Source: Pedobacter polaris (GTDB lineage Bacteria; Bacteroidota; Bacteroidia; Sphingobacteriales; Sphingobacteriaceae). From it: a DNA stretch of 64,000 nucleotides. Shown in pieces: positions 36,267 through 46,716 of this stretch. Position 1 is the first letter of the stretch. Each line of letters opens with the position of its first letter. Location of the stretch: assembly GCF_005116505.1 (NCBI RefSeq), contig NZ_SWBR01000002.1, positions 1,054,314 to 1,118,313 on the forward strand, given 5' to 3'. The notes beneath the pieces were generated by a model, which made no database searches, was not told the origin of the DNA, and saw nothing but the letters and a program-made list of their open reading frames with translations. Made by a program: the position numbers and the translations under genes.

Positions 36267-39200
36267 TTATCTTATGATGGTTAAATTTCCAGTTATATTT
36301 TTTCTGCCACTATTTGGATTGATAATATAGTAATAAGTTCCCACAGGCAAAGGTTGGTTCCTATAGGTACCATCAAACGGATTCGAATAACCTTTACTAC
36401 TTACATAAACTCTTTGTCCATTTCTGTCAAAAATCTCTACTGTTCCATTCGGATAAGTATCTAAATATTGAATATTCCATACATCATTTACACCATCGCC
36501 ATTTGGGGTAAAGGTATTTGGCACTTTTACGTTTTGTAGCACATAAACATAAATATCATCAAACACTGTACAGCCTTGGCTCGAGGTTACCTTTAACATA
36601 TATTTTGTATCAATTGCAGGATTAGCAATTGGGTTTAAAATATTAGGATTACTTAAACCGATTGAGGGTGTCCATTCATAAGTTAAACCAATCCCTGTAG
36701 CTGACGCATTAAACTGCTTTTCACCTCCTGCTAAAATATAAAAGTCATTGCCAACATCTATTGTTGGTAATGAATAAACCTCTATTGTTTGTACTTTTTG
36801 ATCTCTACAACCATTATCTGCTGTAAAAGTATATGTGATATCGTGCTTACCTACACCAGCCAGCAGAGGATTAAAACTACCAGTTGGCGAAACTCCATTC
36901 CCTGTAAACACACCACCATCTCCCTGTAAATTACCAGTTTCTGTTGCTACTAATTGTACAACTCCACGATTTAAGCAAATAGGATTTAATGCATTAAATT
37001 CAACTTCTGGTGACGCTAATAGGGTTATAGTCTGTGGAGCAGAAGTTCTACTACAAGCAAGAGCATCTCCAGTAAATACTTTTAATGTTACTACAATATC
37101 TTTAGTTTGTGGGGTAGTAAATTTTGGTTTGGTAAATGTGTAAATTTGGTTTGGTGTTGGCTCTTCATCGGTTAGTTCTAATATGCCATTAAAGTACCAT
37201 TCTAAACGCGTAATGGCTCCAAAACCAGGAACAGTTGAAGTATTTTTTAAACTAAAGCTCTGATTACTACATGCATTAGCAGTAAAATTCTTTTCGAAAT
37301 TCGGGGAAGGGTTAGAGTTATTTATGGCAATTTTTTGCATTTTTATAACCTTACATCCCTTTGCATTTGTCACTGTAAGCGTTACAGTATATTCTTTTGC
37401 AACTGTGTAAGCATGATACCCATCCCTAAGTGTTGATGTATTATTTATCGCTCCCGGCTCTGTATCACCAAAATCCCAAGCATAAGTCAAGGAATTTGTT
37501 GAGCCATCAAAATCAGTTGAATTATTCTTAAAGACTGCTACTCCTGCATCAAGACAAACCTCAGGCAAATTAAACTCAACTTTTGGTAAATCATTTATTG
37601 TAACGGGCAAGGTTAAACTATGCACACATGCTTTATCCGTTTCAACCGTTAATTTAACATTGTAAGTACCCGGATTACTATATTTATGTGTCGGGTTTTG
37701 TAATGAACTTGTATTAGATGTAGAACCACTATCTCCAAAATCCCATGTCCATTTTATTATATTTCCTCCAATTATTTGAGATTGATCTGTAAATAAAATA
37801 TCATTATCAATACATGTAATATTACTTGGACTAAATAAAGCTGTGGGTTTGGGGTTAATGAAGATATCATGAGGCTTGATATCAGAAAAGCAACCGTTTT
37901 CAGCACTTACTGATAACTTAACAGTAATATTTCCTGTTGTATTAAAAATGTGTTTAGGATTTTGTTCTGTTGATATAGGTGTCCCATCTCCAAAATCCCA
38001 TTGCCATGCAGTAATATTCTTACCATTAACATTAGATAAACTCTTGTCTGTAAAGCTAATTTCATCACCTGTACAACCAATAGTTGCCATTTCAAATTCT
38101 GCAGTTGGCAAAGGATCTACATCAAATGTAAAATTAAGTTCTATTTCACTAGTAGAACAGCTTCCAGCGGTAGATGCTAATGTTGCAATTGCCGTAAGTT
38201 GAGTTTTACCAACCACAGTAAATGTTTTGCTAACTGGGGCTCTATAAATATAAAGTATAGGGTCTGTACCACTTGTTGTGAAAGACGGATTATCTATTTC
38301 AGAATCTGCTGTTCCATCACCATACTTCCAAATCAATTTATCTAATTTGTAAGGTAATGTTAATTTAAAATCTGATGCCTCTCCTAAACATGCGGCTGCA
38401 TTTTCACTTCCTGTAGCTTTATTTACTAAAACTAAAAATTGTGTTGATGCTAGATTTGTACCAGCTGAGTAAGCATAAGATTCGGTCTGACCAAAACCAT
38501 AAGCAATAGCATTAAAGCCATCGTCTGCAGTTAATGTTAAACTTTCATCAAAAACCTGAAGTTGAAGATATGAATAAGTTGGATCAGAAGGCATAGTTTG
38601 CCATGTACCATTAGGAACATTTCCATTCAATTTAAATGTTGAAACTTTATTAGTTTTTATGAAAACATTAATGTATTTCGCTCCTATAAGATTTTTTTCT
38701 GATGAAAATACTGTAATGTTCTTAATATTAAACTCTGTTGGATTTAGCAATACCATTTCAGGATCACCCGTCATTGCTCCCCCAAAAGTAGAGGAGCAGG
38801 CTTGACTTAATGAATATTGAGCAACGCTAATTAGCTTATCTCCGCTTACAATTGCAGGAGCGGTTAATATTTCACTTTCATAAAAAAGCCCTTTATTTCT
38901 TGTAGCTACATTTACACCATTTATAAAAATTTTAGTCCCATCTTCCTGCGCCAATACCCTAATAATATATCGCCTATTAATAAAGGGAACAATGCCATAA
39001 GTTTTGCCCCAACTATTTAATGAATATAGCTGTTGCAATAATGGATCTCTTGAACCACTACAACCAATACTTATTGATGTACTACCAGAGAAAGCTGCAA
39101 AACGCTTGCAATTTGAGGTCGCTGAATTAACTTCAACAAAAACACCTGTTAAATCTTCTCTTATAGATGGCATATACTCATAAACATCACCTTTGTTTAA

Positions 39201-39767
39201 TTGAGGAATGGTAATAGTGCTTCCATCATTTTTATGAAGGATTAAATTGGTGTTATCATCGGCAGCAACTAAAGTTAAAAAACCTTTACTTTCTCCATCT
39301 CCTCGATCTTGTGTATAATTCATAGAATAATACTTTTGACCTAAAGCTTCATATGGTAAAATTAAAGTTGCCGCAGAACGAAAACCGGCAAAAACATGGC
39401 TGTAAGCTACAACTTTAGGTTTGCCAGGTGTAACTACAATATGTATACCTCTATTGCTAAGTAGAGTATTTGCTTCAGAAGAATTAATATAAGAATCTAA
39501 TCTCGGCACTAGAAATGTAACAACAGTATTAGCTGGTATAGGTGTTGGAGTGGGGCCACTACTCCAACTGCCACAAGTAACTGTCACTTCTGAATCAAAT
39601 TTAGAAGTGACATTCACATTCATTGTCGCAAGACTTGATGAGCTGGGGTCATGGGTAGGAAATACAGTCCAAAACTCCATTCCTTCATTAGAAATATTCT
39701 GGGCATTTGCTGAATTATAAAATCCAGCTAAAAGGAATAATAAAATGATGAGGTAGAAGTTCTTCAT
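36267..39767 (-). CDS. Large secreted PKD-repeat protein with gliding-motility/T9SS type B C-terminus
   Basis: A 1166-residue cell-surface protein. A signal peptide (MKNFYLIILLFLLAGFYNSANA-Q) is followed by an N-terminal domain like the IgGFc-binding/adhesin N-terminus (residues about 25-450). PKD domains follow with the diagnostic WDFGDG/WDFGD motifs (about 590-830). The C-terminus has VPNTFTPNGDGVNDVW and PLPVGTYYYIINP, the type B sorting signal for T9SS. It is nine bases upstream of its PorP/SprF partner. Start at 39767 places the signal peptide correctly. A role in adhesion is inferred. Confidence 0.9.
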   Translation of the reverse strand: MKNFYLIILLFLLAGFYNSANAQNISNEGMEFWTVFPTHDPSSSSLATMNVNVTSKFDSEVTVTCGSWSSGPTPTPIPANTVVTFLVPRLDSYINSSEANTLLSNRGIHIVVTPGKPKVVAYSHVFAGFRSAATLILPYEALGQKYYSMNYTQDRGDGESKGFLTLVAADDNTNLILHKNDGSTITIPQLNKGDVYEYMPSIREDLTGVFVEVNSATSNCKRFAAFSGSTSISIGCSGSRDPLLQQLYSLNSWGKTYGIVPFINRRYIIRVLAQEDGTKIFINGVNVATRNKGLFYESEILTAPAIVSGDKLISVAQYSLSQACSSTFGGAMTGDPEMVLLNPTEFNIKNITVFSSEKNLIGAKYINVFIKTNKVSTFKLNGNVPNGTWQTMPSDPTYSYLQLQVFDESLTLTADDGFNAIAYGFGQTESYAYSAGTNLASTQFLVLVNKATGSENAAACLGEASDFKLTLPYKLDKLIWKYGDGTADSEIDNPSFTTSGTDPILYIYRAPVSKTFTVVGKTQLTAIATLASTAGSCSTSEIELNFTFDVDPLPTAEFEMATIGCTGDEISFTDKSLSNVNGKNITAWQWDFGDGTPISTEQNPKHIFNTTGNITVKLSVSAENGCFSDIKPHDIFINPKPTALFSPSNITCIDNDILFTDQSQIIGGNIIKWTWDFGDSGSTSNTSSLQNPTHKYSNPGTYNVKLTVETDKACVHSLTLPVTINDLPKVEFNLPEVCLDAGVAVFKNNSTDFDGSTNSLTYAWDFGDTEPGAINNTSTLRDGYHAYTVAKEYTVTLTVTNAKGCKVIKMQKIAINNSNPSPNFEKNFTANACSNQSFSLKNTSTVPGFGAITRLEWYFNGILELTDEEPTPNQIYTFTKPKFTTPQTKDIVVTLKVFTGDALACSRTSAPQTITLLASPEVEFNALNPICLNRGVVQLVATETGNLQGDGGVFTGNGVSPTGSFNPLLAGVGKHDITYTFTADNGCRDQKVQTIEVYSLPTIDVGNDFYILAGGEKQFNASATGIGLTYEWTPSIGLSNPNILNPIANPAIDTKYMLKVTSSQGCTVFDDIYVYVLQNVKVPNTFTPNGDGVNDVWNIQYLDTYPNGTVEIFDRNGQRVYVSSKGYSNPFDGTYRNQPLPVGTYYYIINPNSGRKNITGNLTIIR

Positions 39768-39896
39768 TGAGGCATTCAAACATATTTAGTCAATACAATA
39801 ATAATGTTTAAAATACTAAACTCCTCATTATTTTGCAATTATGTAGGGTAAAATACTACAACTAACAGCTGTTGGCCTAATGCTATTCTAAATAAA

Positions 39897-40352
39897 TTAA
39901 GATAATAAATTCTGTCTGGCAATAAATTCTAATTGTCTATTTGCTACAATTAGCTTTTCGGTAAGCTCTTTATTTTCTTTACGAAGTGTATATATTTCTA
40001 TTGCTTTTTCTATATTGATCCTTAAATCTTCTTCCATCCATGGCTTCTGGATGTAACGGTAAACCTGTCCCTTATTAATTGCGTCAATCACCGCATCGAT
40101 ATCTGTATAACCAGTTAAAATCATCCTTATCGGATCTGGATGAGCTTCTAAAATTGAAGCTAAAAATTCTACTCCCGTAGTTTTTGGCATTCGCTGATCG
40201 GTAATGATAATATGGATATCCTCCTGATCCAATATTTTCCTACCCTCATCTGCAGATTCTGCAGTAAATATTTTATATAATCTACGGTATGTAGCTGCAA
40301 AAGCACTCAAATTATGAGGTTCATCATCTACGTATAATATGTTTGTGTTCAT
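39897..40352 (-). CDS. Single-domain response regulator (RpfG-like receiver)
   Basis: A 151-residue receiver with Asp52 (IIITDQRMPKTTGVEF), the acidic pair YVDDEP and the conserved GYTDIDAVIDAINKG then YRYIQKPW. A short C-terminal coiled coil (about 125-150) follows, with no output domain. Its receiver is a close paralogue of residues 1-120 of the receiver-kinase at 45637. It is divergent from the ThiF-nitroreductase operon with 117 bases between, so the two may be co-regulated. Confidence 0.92.
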   Translation of the reverse strand: MNTNILYVDDEPHNLSAFAATYRRLYKIFTAESADEGRKILDQEDIHIIITDQRMPKTTGVEFLASILEAHPDPIRMILTGYTDIDAVIDAINKGQVYRYIQKPWMEEDLRINIEKAIEIYTLRKENKELTEKLIVANRQLEFIARQNLLS

Positions 40353-40469
40353 CCTGTGTGTTATAAAAGATAAAAATACTTTTTTATTATTACTCTTAAA
40401 AGACTAATTTAGTTGTTTTAACATTTAATTGTATTTTTATTACTCAAACACACAATTACAAACTATAAA

Positions 40470-42800
40470 ATGCAAACCAAAATTGGTTCAAACTCATTAC
40501 TTTCAGCGCTGATTGATCAAACGTTGACGCAACAAAACATCTATAAACCAGTATTTTTCAGACTTATAAATTCAACAGACAAAAGCGAATTCGAAAACCT
40601 AATTGTACACCAAAATAATTTACAAATTTACGATCATATTTCTGCTCAGGTCGAAGAACTAATTAAATGTATCCATCCAACAATAGTTTTTTTGCCACCC
40701 GCAGAATTAGCCAAGGCAGTAGCAGATAAATTTCAAGGCAAACCAACAGAAGAATATGGCGTTTGGGTGTATTATCCCTGGGCACAAAAATTAGTTCATT
40801 TGTTAGATGAGGAAGAATTTGCAGTAGTAAGAACCAATAGAAATAAGCATAAAATAACAGATAAAGAACAAAACTTACTTTCACAAAAGAAAATAGGTGT
40901 AATGGGTCTTTCTGTTGGTCAATCTGTTTCTTTGGCACTTGCCATGGAAAGGGGTTTTGGAGAACTACGTATTGCTGATTTTGATGAATTAGATCTTAGC
41001 AATATCAATAGAATAAGAACAGGTGTTTACAATTTAAAAGTTAAGAAAACAGTAATCGTTGCAAGAGAAATTGCCGAAATTGACCCATTTTTAAACGTAG
41101 TTTGCTTTGATGAGGGAATTACTGAAGGAAATTTAGATCTTTTTTTAAATGGAAATGGAAAATTAGACTTATTGATTGACGAATGTGATAGTTTCGATAT
41201 TAAGATAAATGCTCGTAATAAGGCAAAATCCTTAGGAATTCCAGTGTTAATGGAAGGAAGTGATCGTGGCACAATAGACATCGAAAGATTTGATTTAGAG
41301 CCAGAAAGACCAGTATTACATGGGATGGTTGAACATTTGGATATGAGCAAATATCAATCACTCACCACCATGGACGAAAGAATTCCATATATCACTGCTG
41401 TAACTGGTGTAGAGACGCTTTCGCCACGCATGAAAGCATCTGCAGTAGAAATTATGGCTACTATATCCACTTGGCCTCAATTGGCAAGTGCGGTGATTTA
41501 TGGAGGTGGCATAACGGCAGATCTTTCTAGGAAAATCCTTTTGGGTAACCTCACTGTTTCTGGAAGGTTTTTTATAGATATGGATGAATTGATTAGTGAT
41601 CCTGTTCAGTTAACAGCTGACACTACCCCTACTCAAACAATTGCACCTTTAACTACTAATGCTATTGAAGAATTTATAGCCCTACATCGGTTAGCTTTTG
41701 AAGAAAACACTTATCAATTGCCAGCAAATGTTCTAGAAGATATCATTATTGCTGCTGGCAAAGCCCCTTCTGGCGGAAACAATCAACCTTGGCGCTGGCA
41801 TTATCAAAATGGATTGTTACACTTATTTTTAGAGCAAAGTGCGGCTCAAGCTTACTTAGATCCTCAATACATTTCTTCTTATATTTCTTTAGGTGCTGCC
41901 ATAGAAAACTTACTTTTAGCCGCAGCAAATCATAATGTAGCAGTAAATTATCAACTTACACCTCAATTTGCTCCAAATCACATAGCCTGGTTTAGCTTTA
42001 AATCCAAACATCCAACTTCAGCACAAGAAAAACAGTTATTTAAACATATAAATTTAAGGCATACCAATAGGAAAATCGTACCAAGACAAGAGATCGATGT
42101 AGCAGAATTAAATTATTTAGCAAGTTTAACCACACAAGTGGAAAATGCTAAATTGCAATGGATTACTGACCCAGAAATGGTCAAAGCAATTGGAGCTATT
42201 GCTACGCAAACAGATTTATTAAGAATGTTTATTCCAGAGGCACATGAAGATTTTATTACCAAAGAAATGCGGTGGGATTTAGCCGAAGTTAATGCTACCG
42301 AAGACGGAATAGGTATACATACTTTAGATTTAAGCAACAACGATCAAATAGGTATTCGGTTGCTTAAGGATAAGAAAATGATTAGTTTTTTACAGCAAAT
42401 CAATGGAGGAAGCGGATTTAAAAGACTTTCAATGATGCAGTTCATGGCATCATCTGCGGTTGGTTTAATTACCATGCCTAAAGGCGAGATTGCTTCATTT
42501 ATTAATGGAGGAATTGCAGCAGAGAAGTTGTGGTTGGGTGCAACAGCTTTAAGTTTACAAATTCATCCTGTAAATGTGCCTTTGATATTTTTCTATAAAA
42601 ACAGTATTGAAGATAGTCTGGTAATTCCAGCAGATACTAAGGCACAATTAACACAGGCAGAAAACAATTTTAAACAAATTTTTGGCATAACTGATGATGA
42701 ACAAGGTGTATTTATGTTCAGAATCTTTAAAGCTGCCCCTTCACCAGAAAGAACCATCAGAAAATCAACCGCTAAAACATTCTCAATTGGAAGAGCATAA
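40470..42800 (+). CDS. ThiF/E1-like plus nitroreductase fusion, Rv1355c (MoeY) family
   Basis: A 776-residue cytoplasmic fusion. Residues about 130-380 form an E1/ThiF-type adenylation domain with the nucleotide loop KIGVMGLSVGQS (141-152) and DFDELDLSNINR (170-181). Residues about 395-776 form an FMN nitroreductase with KAPSGGNNQPWRW (431-443) and AEKLWLGATALS. The N-terminal 120 residues are unassigned. The family includes mycobacterial Rv1355c (MoeY), whose substrate is unproven. E1-type domains activate carboxylates by adenylation; no ubiquitin-like or ThiS-like partner is encoded nearby. It leads an operon with an acyl-synthase-like protein and sensor kinases. The specific reaction is unknown. 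Confidence 0.85.
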   Translation: MQTKIGSNSLLSALIDQTLTQQNIYKPVFFRLINSTDKSEFENLIVHQNNLQIYDHISAQVEELIKCIHPTIVFLPPAELAKAVADKFQGKPTEEYGVWVYYPWAQKLVHLLDEEEFAVVRTNRNKHKITDKEQNLLSQKKIGVMGLSVGQSVSLALAMERGFGELRIADFDELDLSNINRIRTGVYNLKVKKTVIVAREIAEIDPFLNVVCFDEGITEGNLDLFLNGNGKLDLLIDECDSFDIKINARNKAKSLGIPVLMEGSDRGTIDIERFDLEPERPVLHGMVEHLDMSKYQSLTTMDERIPYITAVTGVETLSPRMKASAVEIMATISTWPQLASAVIYGGGITADLSRKILLGNLTVSGRFFIDMDELISDPVQLTADTTPTQTIAPLTTNAIEEFIALHRLAFEENTYQLPANVLEDIIIAAGKAPSGGNNQPWRWHYQNGLLHLFLEQSAAQAYLDPQYISSYISLGAAIENLLLAAANHNVAVNYQLTPQFAPNHIAWFSFKSKHPTSAQEKQLFKHINLRHTNRKIVPRQEIDVAELNYLASLTTQVENAKLQWITDPEMVKAIGAIATQTDLLRMFIPEAHEDFITKEMRWDLAEVNATEDGIGIHTLDLSNNDQIGIRLLKDKKMISFLQQINGGSGFKRLSMMQFMASSAVGLITMPKGEIASFINGGIAAEKLWLGATALSLQIHPVNVPLIFFYKNSIEDSLVIPADTKAQLTQAENNFKQIFGITDDEQGVFMFRIFKAAPSPERTIRKSTAKTFSIGRA

Positions 42801-43500
42801 ACCACATATTGATAATTTATATTTCAAAGCATTTAGGGCGGTTGATAACCGTGAAGCCTGCATGAAATTTATAGAAGGCCATACCCATGTACTAGAAATT
42901 TTTGGAATTACCCAAATTACATCTGCTAAAATAGATTGGGTACTTAATCCAGATGTATTTGTAATATTAGTTACAGCAGAAGAAGGAGGCAGAGCACTTG
43001 CAGGTGGGAGAATTCATCAAGCAAACCATAAAAATCCTTTACCCATTGAAGATGCAGTTGGTTACATGGACGAACGCATTTACCAAATGGTTGAAGAAAG
43101 AACTGATGCTGGTACAGGTGAACTTTGTGGGCTATGGAACTCTTGGGATATTGCGGGTTTAGGTATAGGGAGTATGCACTTAAGTACGGCATGTGTAGCT
43201 TATGCAGATTTAATTAATTTAAGTACTCTTTTCGGCCTTTGTGCACCAGCAACTTATCGCAATTCTATTAGAGGTGGCTTTAGGGTAATAAATGAAATTG
43301 GTATCAATGGAAAGTTCTACTATCCAAAAGAAGATCTTACTGCAACCTCTATTTTAGTTGATGACATTAAAGGATTACCTTTAACTCATGAACCTGAGAG
43401 AAGCATTGCAATGAATATGAGAGCAAATTCAATTACACAACAGCAAATACAATCTAAAACAGGAGAAAGTATTACTTTACATTTCGATTTAACCATTTAA
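42787..43500 (+). CDS. GNAT/acyl-amino-acid-synthase-like protein
   Basis: A 237-residue protein placed by inference in the GNAT/N-acyl synthase group. It has a GRALAGGRIHQA strand, LPIEDAV, GELCGLWNS and the acyl-CoA-loop-like IAGLGIGSMHL, then a GFRVINEIG strand. The region ELCGLWN is reminiscent of the E-x-(S/C)-R strand of AHL and FeeM synthases, but the match is loose. A TTG start at 42787 overlaps the previous stop by 14 bases and begins the conserved part (EEHKPHIDNLYFKAFRA); an ATG at 42694 would give a much longer overlap with unlike sequence. Function unknown. Confidence 0.7.
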   Translation: MEEHKPHIDNLYFKAFRAVDNREACMKFIEGHTHVLEIFGITQITSAKIDWVLNPDVFVILVTAEEGGRALAGGRIHQANHKNPLPIEDAVGYMDERIYQMVEERTDAGTGELCGLWNSWDIAGLGIGSMHLSTACVAYADLINLSTLFGLCAPATYRNSIRGGFRVINEIGINGKFYYPKEDLTATSILVDDIKGLPLTHEPERSIAMNMRANSITQQQIQSKTGESITLHFDLTI

Positions 43501-43505
43501 AAAGC

Positions 43506-45629
43506 ATGAAAAGACTTTTACGCTTTCTATTCCTTTTCGCTTTTTCCTTAAGCTTTTTAAACGCAAGCGCAGTTTATCATGAAGGCATTGTAGAAAATGG
43601 TTTTACTCCATCCTATTATAGAGATGGTACTAACAAAGCAAAATTAAATCAGTTACTAGACAAGAAGTTCACACTCATTAATGCCGAAATATTCAACTTC
43701 GGATTAGATAGTGCTACCTTTTGGATTAAAATGACCAGGCAAAATGATAAGAGTTTTACTAATAATATTTTATTTATAGATCAATCCCGGTTAGCACTTG
43801 CAGAAATGTACGTAGTGAGAAAAGACAATATTATTCAGGTAAGCCCACACAGTTCTTCTCTATATAAAAACAATAGCTTGGCTCAAGGTAAAATATTTAA
43901 ACTTCCAGAACTTATCCATAAAGATGACGTCATTTTTTTAAGATTACGTGCCACCGAAACTTTTCTAGCACCAGTAAGCATTAAAGATGAAGGTTCTTTA
44001 CTAAGTACTTTCTCTTTACGTGGTATTATTTTCGGTTTTTATACAGGTATAATGGTGATTATGTTTGTATATAACCTTTTCCTCTTTATTATTATTAGAG
44101 ATAAAAGTTATTTATATTACATCTTTTATATCCTTTTTACCTGGTTAACACAAATTTCCATACAGGGTTATTCATCAAAGTATTTTTGGGCCCAAGGGAG
44201 CGTTCTAGACAACTATTCGGTAGTACTATTTTCTAGTCTAACGCTTGTTTTTACCAGTTTATTTACCTTGTCTTTTTTAAATACAAAAGTATTTTCTAAA
44301 ATTTGGCATAAGCTAATTAGTATTTTCTTTTATCTCACCTTAATTAACTTAGCAGTTTTATATTTTTCTGGCATCTATTATGCATTTATTACAATGCAGT
44401 TTTTAACCATAACCGGAACAATACTTGCATTATCGGCTGCTAACTTTGTGTATTTTAAAAAGCATTTTAAACCAGCTGGATATTATTTAGTAGCATGGTC
44501 TGTTTTGCTAATTGGTGCTATACTTTTCATTTTGAAAGATTATGGTGTTATCCCTTACAATAACTTCACCATTTATCTTCTACAAATTGCGTCGGCTATT
44601 GAGGTAATGTTGCTCTCTTTTGCATTAGCAGATAAAATCAACTTCTTCAAAAAAGAAAATGAAGTTGCACAAGCTCAAGCCCTAAATACATCTCTAGAAA
44701 ATCAGAAATTAATTAGAGAGCAAAATGTTGTTTTAGAGAAAAAAGTAAAAGAAAGAACCGAAGAATTAGAAAGCGCAAATTCTACATTAAATGTTACCTT
44801 AACTAACCTTAAAGACACTCAATCTCAATTGGTGGATGCCGAAAAGATGGCAGCCTTAGGTCAGTTAACAGCTGGTATTGCACATGAAATTAATAACCCA
44901 ATTAACTTTGTAACTTCTAATATTAAACCATTAGAGTTAGATATTAATGACCTAAAAGAAATCATTACCAAGTACGAAGAAATTGATTTTGATCAAGATG
45001 TTAAGTCGCAAATTGAGGAAATTGAAGCATTTAAAAAACAAATTGACTTAGGCTTTGTTAACAATGAAATTACCTCTTTACTGTCTGGCATTAGTGAAGG
45101 CGCCAAACGTACGGCAGAAATTATTAGAAGTTTAAGGAACTTTAGTCGTGTTGATGAAACAGACATGAAGCCCATAGACCTAAACGAAGGTTTACAGTCT
45201 ACTTTGGTACTGGTTAGAAATAACTTGCCAGACAATTTAACAGTAGTTAAAGAATATGGCAATTTACCCAAAGTAGAATGTCTGCCAGGAAAAATCAATC
45301 AGGTATTTATGAACTTAGTTTCTAATGCCATTCAAGCTATTAAAATTAAAGAAGACCAAAAAGAAGAAGAGTTTTTAACTATTAAAACTTGGTACATCGA
45401 TCAACAAGTGAAAATTAGCATTAAAGACACTGGTATAGGAATGACCGAGGAAACTAAACACCGCATATTCGAACCATTTTTTACAACTAAAGACATTGGT
45501 GAAGGAACAGGATTAGGTTTATCTATCGTATTCAGTATCATTGAAAAACATAAAGGACATATAGAAGTTATCTCAAAACTTGGTGAAGGAACAGAATTTA
45601 TTATTACCTTGAACGTAAATCCAGAATAG
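43506..45629 (+). CDS. 7TM-DISM sensor histidine kinase
   Basis: A 707-residue inner-membrane kinase with a signal sequence, a periplasmic 7TMR-DISMED2-like sensor domain (about 25-165), seven transmembrane helices (about 175-380), a coiled coil (390-440), HisKA with His460 in GIAHEINNPINF, and an ATPase with LNLVSNAIQAI-like N box, DTGIGM and GEGTGLGLSI. DISMED2 domains bind carbohydrate-like or other small ligands. It starts five bases after the acyl-synthase-like gene and is followed by two receiver proteins in the same direction. Confidence 0.93.
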   Translation: MKRLLRFLFLFAFSLSFLNASAVYHEGIVENGFTPSYYRDGTNKAKLNQLLDKKFTLINAEIFNFGLDSATFWIKMTRQNDKSFTNNILFIDQSRLALAEMYVVRKDNIIQVSPHSSSLYKNNSLAQGKIFKLPELIHKDDVIFLRLRATETFLAPVSIKDEGSLLSTFSLRGIIFGFYTGIMVIMFVYNLFLFIIIRDKSYLYYIFYILFTWLTQISIQGYSSKYFWAQGSVLDNYSVVLFSSLTLVFTSLFTLSFLNTKVFSKIWHKLISIFFYLTLINLAVLYFSGIYYAFITMQFLTITGTILALSAANFVYFKKHFKPAGYYLVAWSVLLIGAILFILKDYGVIPYNNFTIYLLQIASAIEVMLLSFALADKINFFKKENEVAQAQALNTSLENQKLIREQNVVLEKKVKERTEELESANSTLNVTLTNLKDTQSQLVDAEKMAALGQLTAGIAHEINNPINFVTSNIKPLELDINDLKEIITKYEEIDFDQDVKSQIEEIEAFKKQIDLGFVNNEITSLLSGISEGAKRTAEIIRSLRNFSRVDETDMKPIDLNEGLQSTLVLVRNNLPDNLTVVKEYGNLPKVECLPGKINQVFMNLVSNAIQAIKIKEDQKEEEFLTIKTWYIDQQVKISIKDTGIGMTEETKHRIFEPFFTTKDIGEGTGLGLSIVFSIIEKHKGHIEVISKLGEGTEFIITLNVNPE

Positions 45630-45636
45630 AATCATT

Positions 45637-46716
45637 ATGAAAAGTCCAGGTGTGAGAATTTTGTATATTGATGATGAAGAGAACAACTTGCAAGCATTCA
45701 AAGCAAGCTTTAGACGTCAATATGAAATTTATACTGCTATTTCTGCTGCAGAAGGGCTAAAAATTATTCAAAATGTAGATATTCAAGTTATTATTGCAGA
45801 TCAAAAAATGCCAAACACTACGGGTGTCGAATTTTTTAAAAGCATTACTGAAACTTTTCCAGATCCAATTAGAATTCTTTTAACAGGTTATACAGATATA
45901 GAAGTATTAGCTGATGCGATTAACCATGGTGATATTTATAGATACATTACCAAACCTTGGAATGATTTAGAATTGCATAACTCTATAAAAAATGCCTATG
46001 ATGCCTATAAAGCTAAAATAGATTTAAGAAATAAAATAGCCGAATTAGAGAAAACAAATGATGAGTTAAACAGATTTATTTACAGTATTTCTCACGAATT
46101 GAGAGCACCTTTGGTTTCTGTAATTGGTATAGTTGGTCTCGTTAAAATGGAAGGACTATACAATTCTAGTGGCGAGTATTGGAGTTTAATAGAAACCTGT
46201 TCTAGCAAATTAGATTACTATATCCAAAAAACGCTTCAATATTATAAAAATAATAAAACTACAGCAGATCATACACCAGTTGATTTCAAAAAGTTGGTTG
46301 CAGAATTAATTGAAGTTTATGCATATACAGATAGGGAAACTCAGTTTACCGTTAATGTAAATCAACCCACTCCGTTTATTGGTGATTTATTTAGAATTGA
46401 GGTGATTTTAGGTAATTTAATTTCTAACGCTATTAAATATCAAAAAATAACAGAGTTAAATAAAAAGGTAAACATTGATGTTGAAGTAAATAAAGAGGCT
46501 GTACAAATTAGCATTAGCGATAATGGAATGGGGATTTTGAATGAACATTTAGAAAAAATATTTACTCAATTCTTTAAAAGTAAAATTCATCATGGTAGCG
46601 GATTAGGATTATTTATTGTAAAAGAAGCTCTTAATAAAATTGGCGGTCGCATTGCTGTAAGTTCAGATCTTGACCATGGTACAACTTTTAAAATAACTAT
46701 ACCCAATGCTAAATAA
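45637..46716 (+). CDS. Receiver-histidine kinase hybrid
   Basis: A 359-residue soluble protein with an N-terminal receiver (Asp55, IIADQKMPNTTG, GYTDIEVLADAIN), a short coiled coil, HisKA with His153 (SISHELRAPLVS) and an ATPase domain (VILGNLISNAIKY, GSGLGLFIVKEAL). No sensor or membrane part, so it acts as a phosphorelay intermediate, probably receiving phosphate from the kinase seven bases upstream. Its receiver is a paralogue of the lone receiver at 39897. Confidence 0.93.
   Translation: MKSPGVRILYIDDEENNLQAFKASFRRQYEIYTAISAAEGLKIIQNVDIQVIIADQKMPNTTGVEFFKSITETFPDPIRILLTGYTDIEVLADAINHGDIYRYITKPWNDLELHNSIKNAYDAYKAKIDLRNKIAELEKTNDELNRFIYSISHELRAPLVSVIGIVGLVKMEGLYNSSGEYWSLIETCSSKLDYYIQKTLQYYKNNKTTADHTPVDFKKLVAELIEVYAYTDRETQFTVNVNQPTPFIGDLFRIEVILGNLISNAIKYQKITELNKKVNIDVEVNKEAVQISISDNGMGILNEHLEKIFTQFFKSKIHHGSGLGLFIVKEALNKIGGRIAVSSDLDHGTTFKITIPNAK

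Noticed and set aside
42694..42786. Longer ATG-started version of the GNAT-like gene
   Set aside because: It would overlap the ThiF-nitroreductase gene by over 100 bases and the added sequence does not look like protein of this family.
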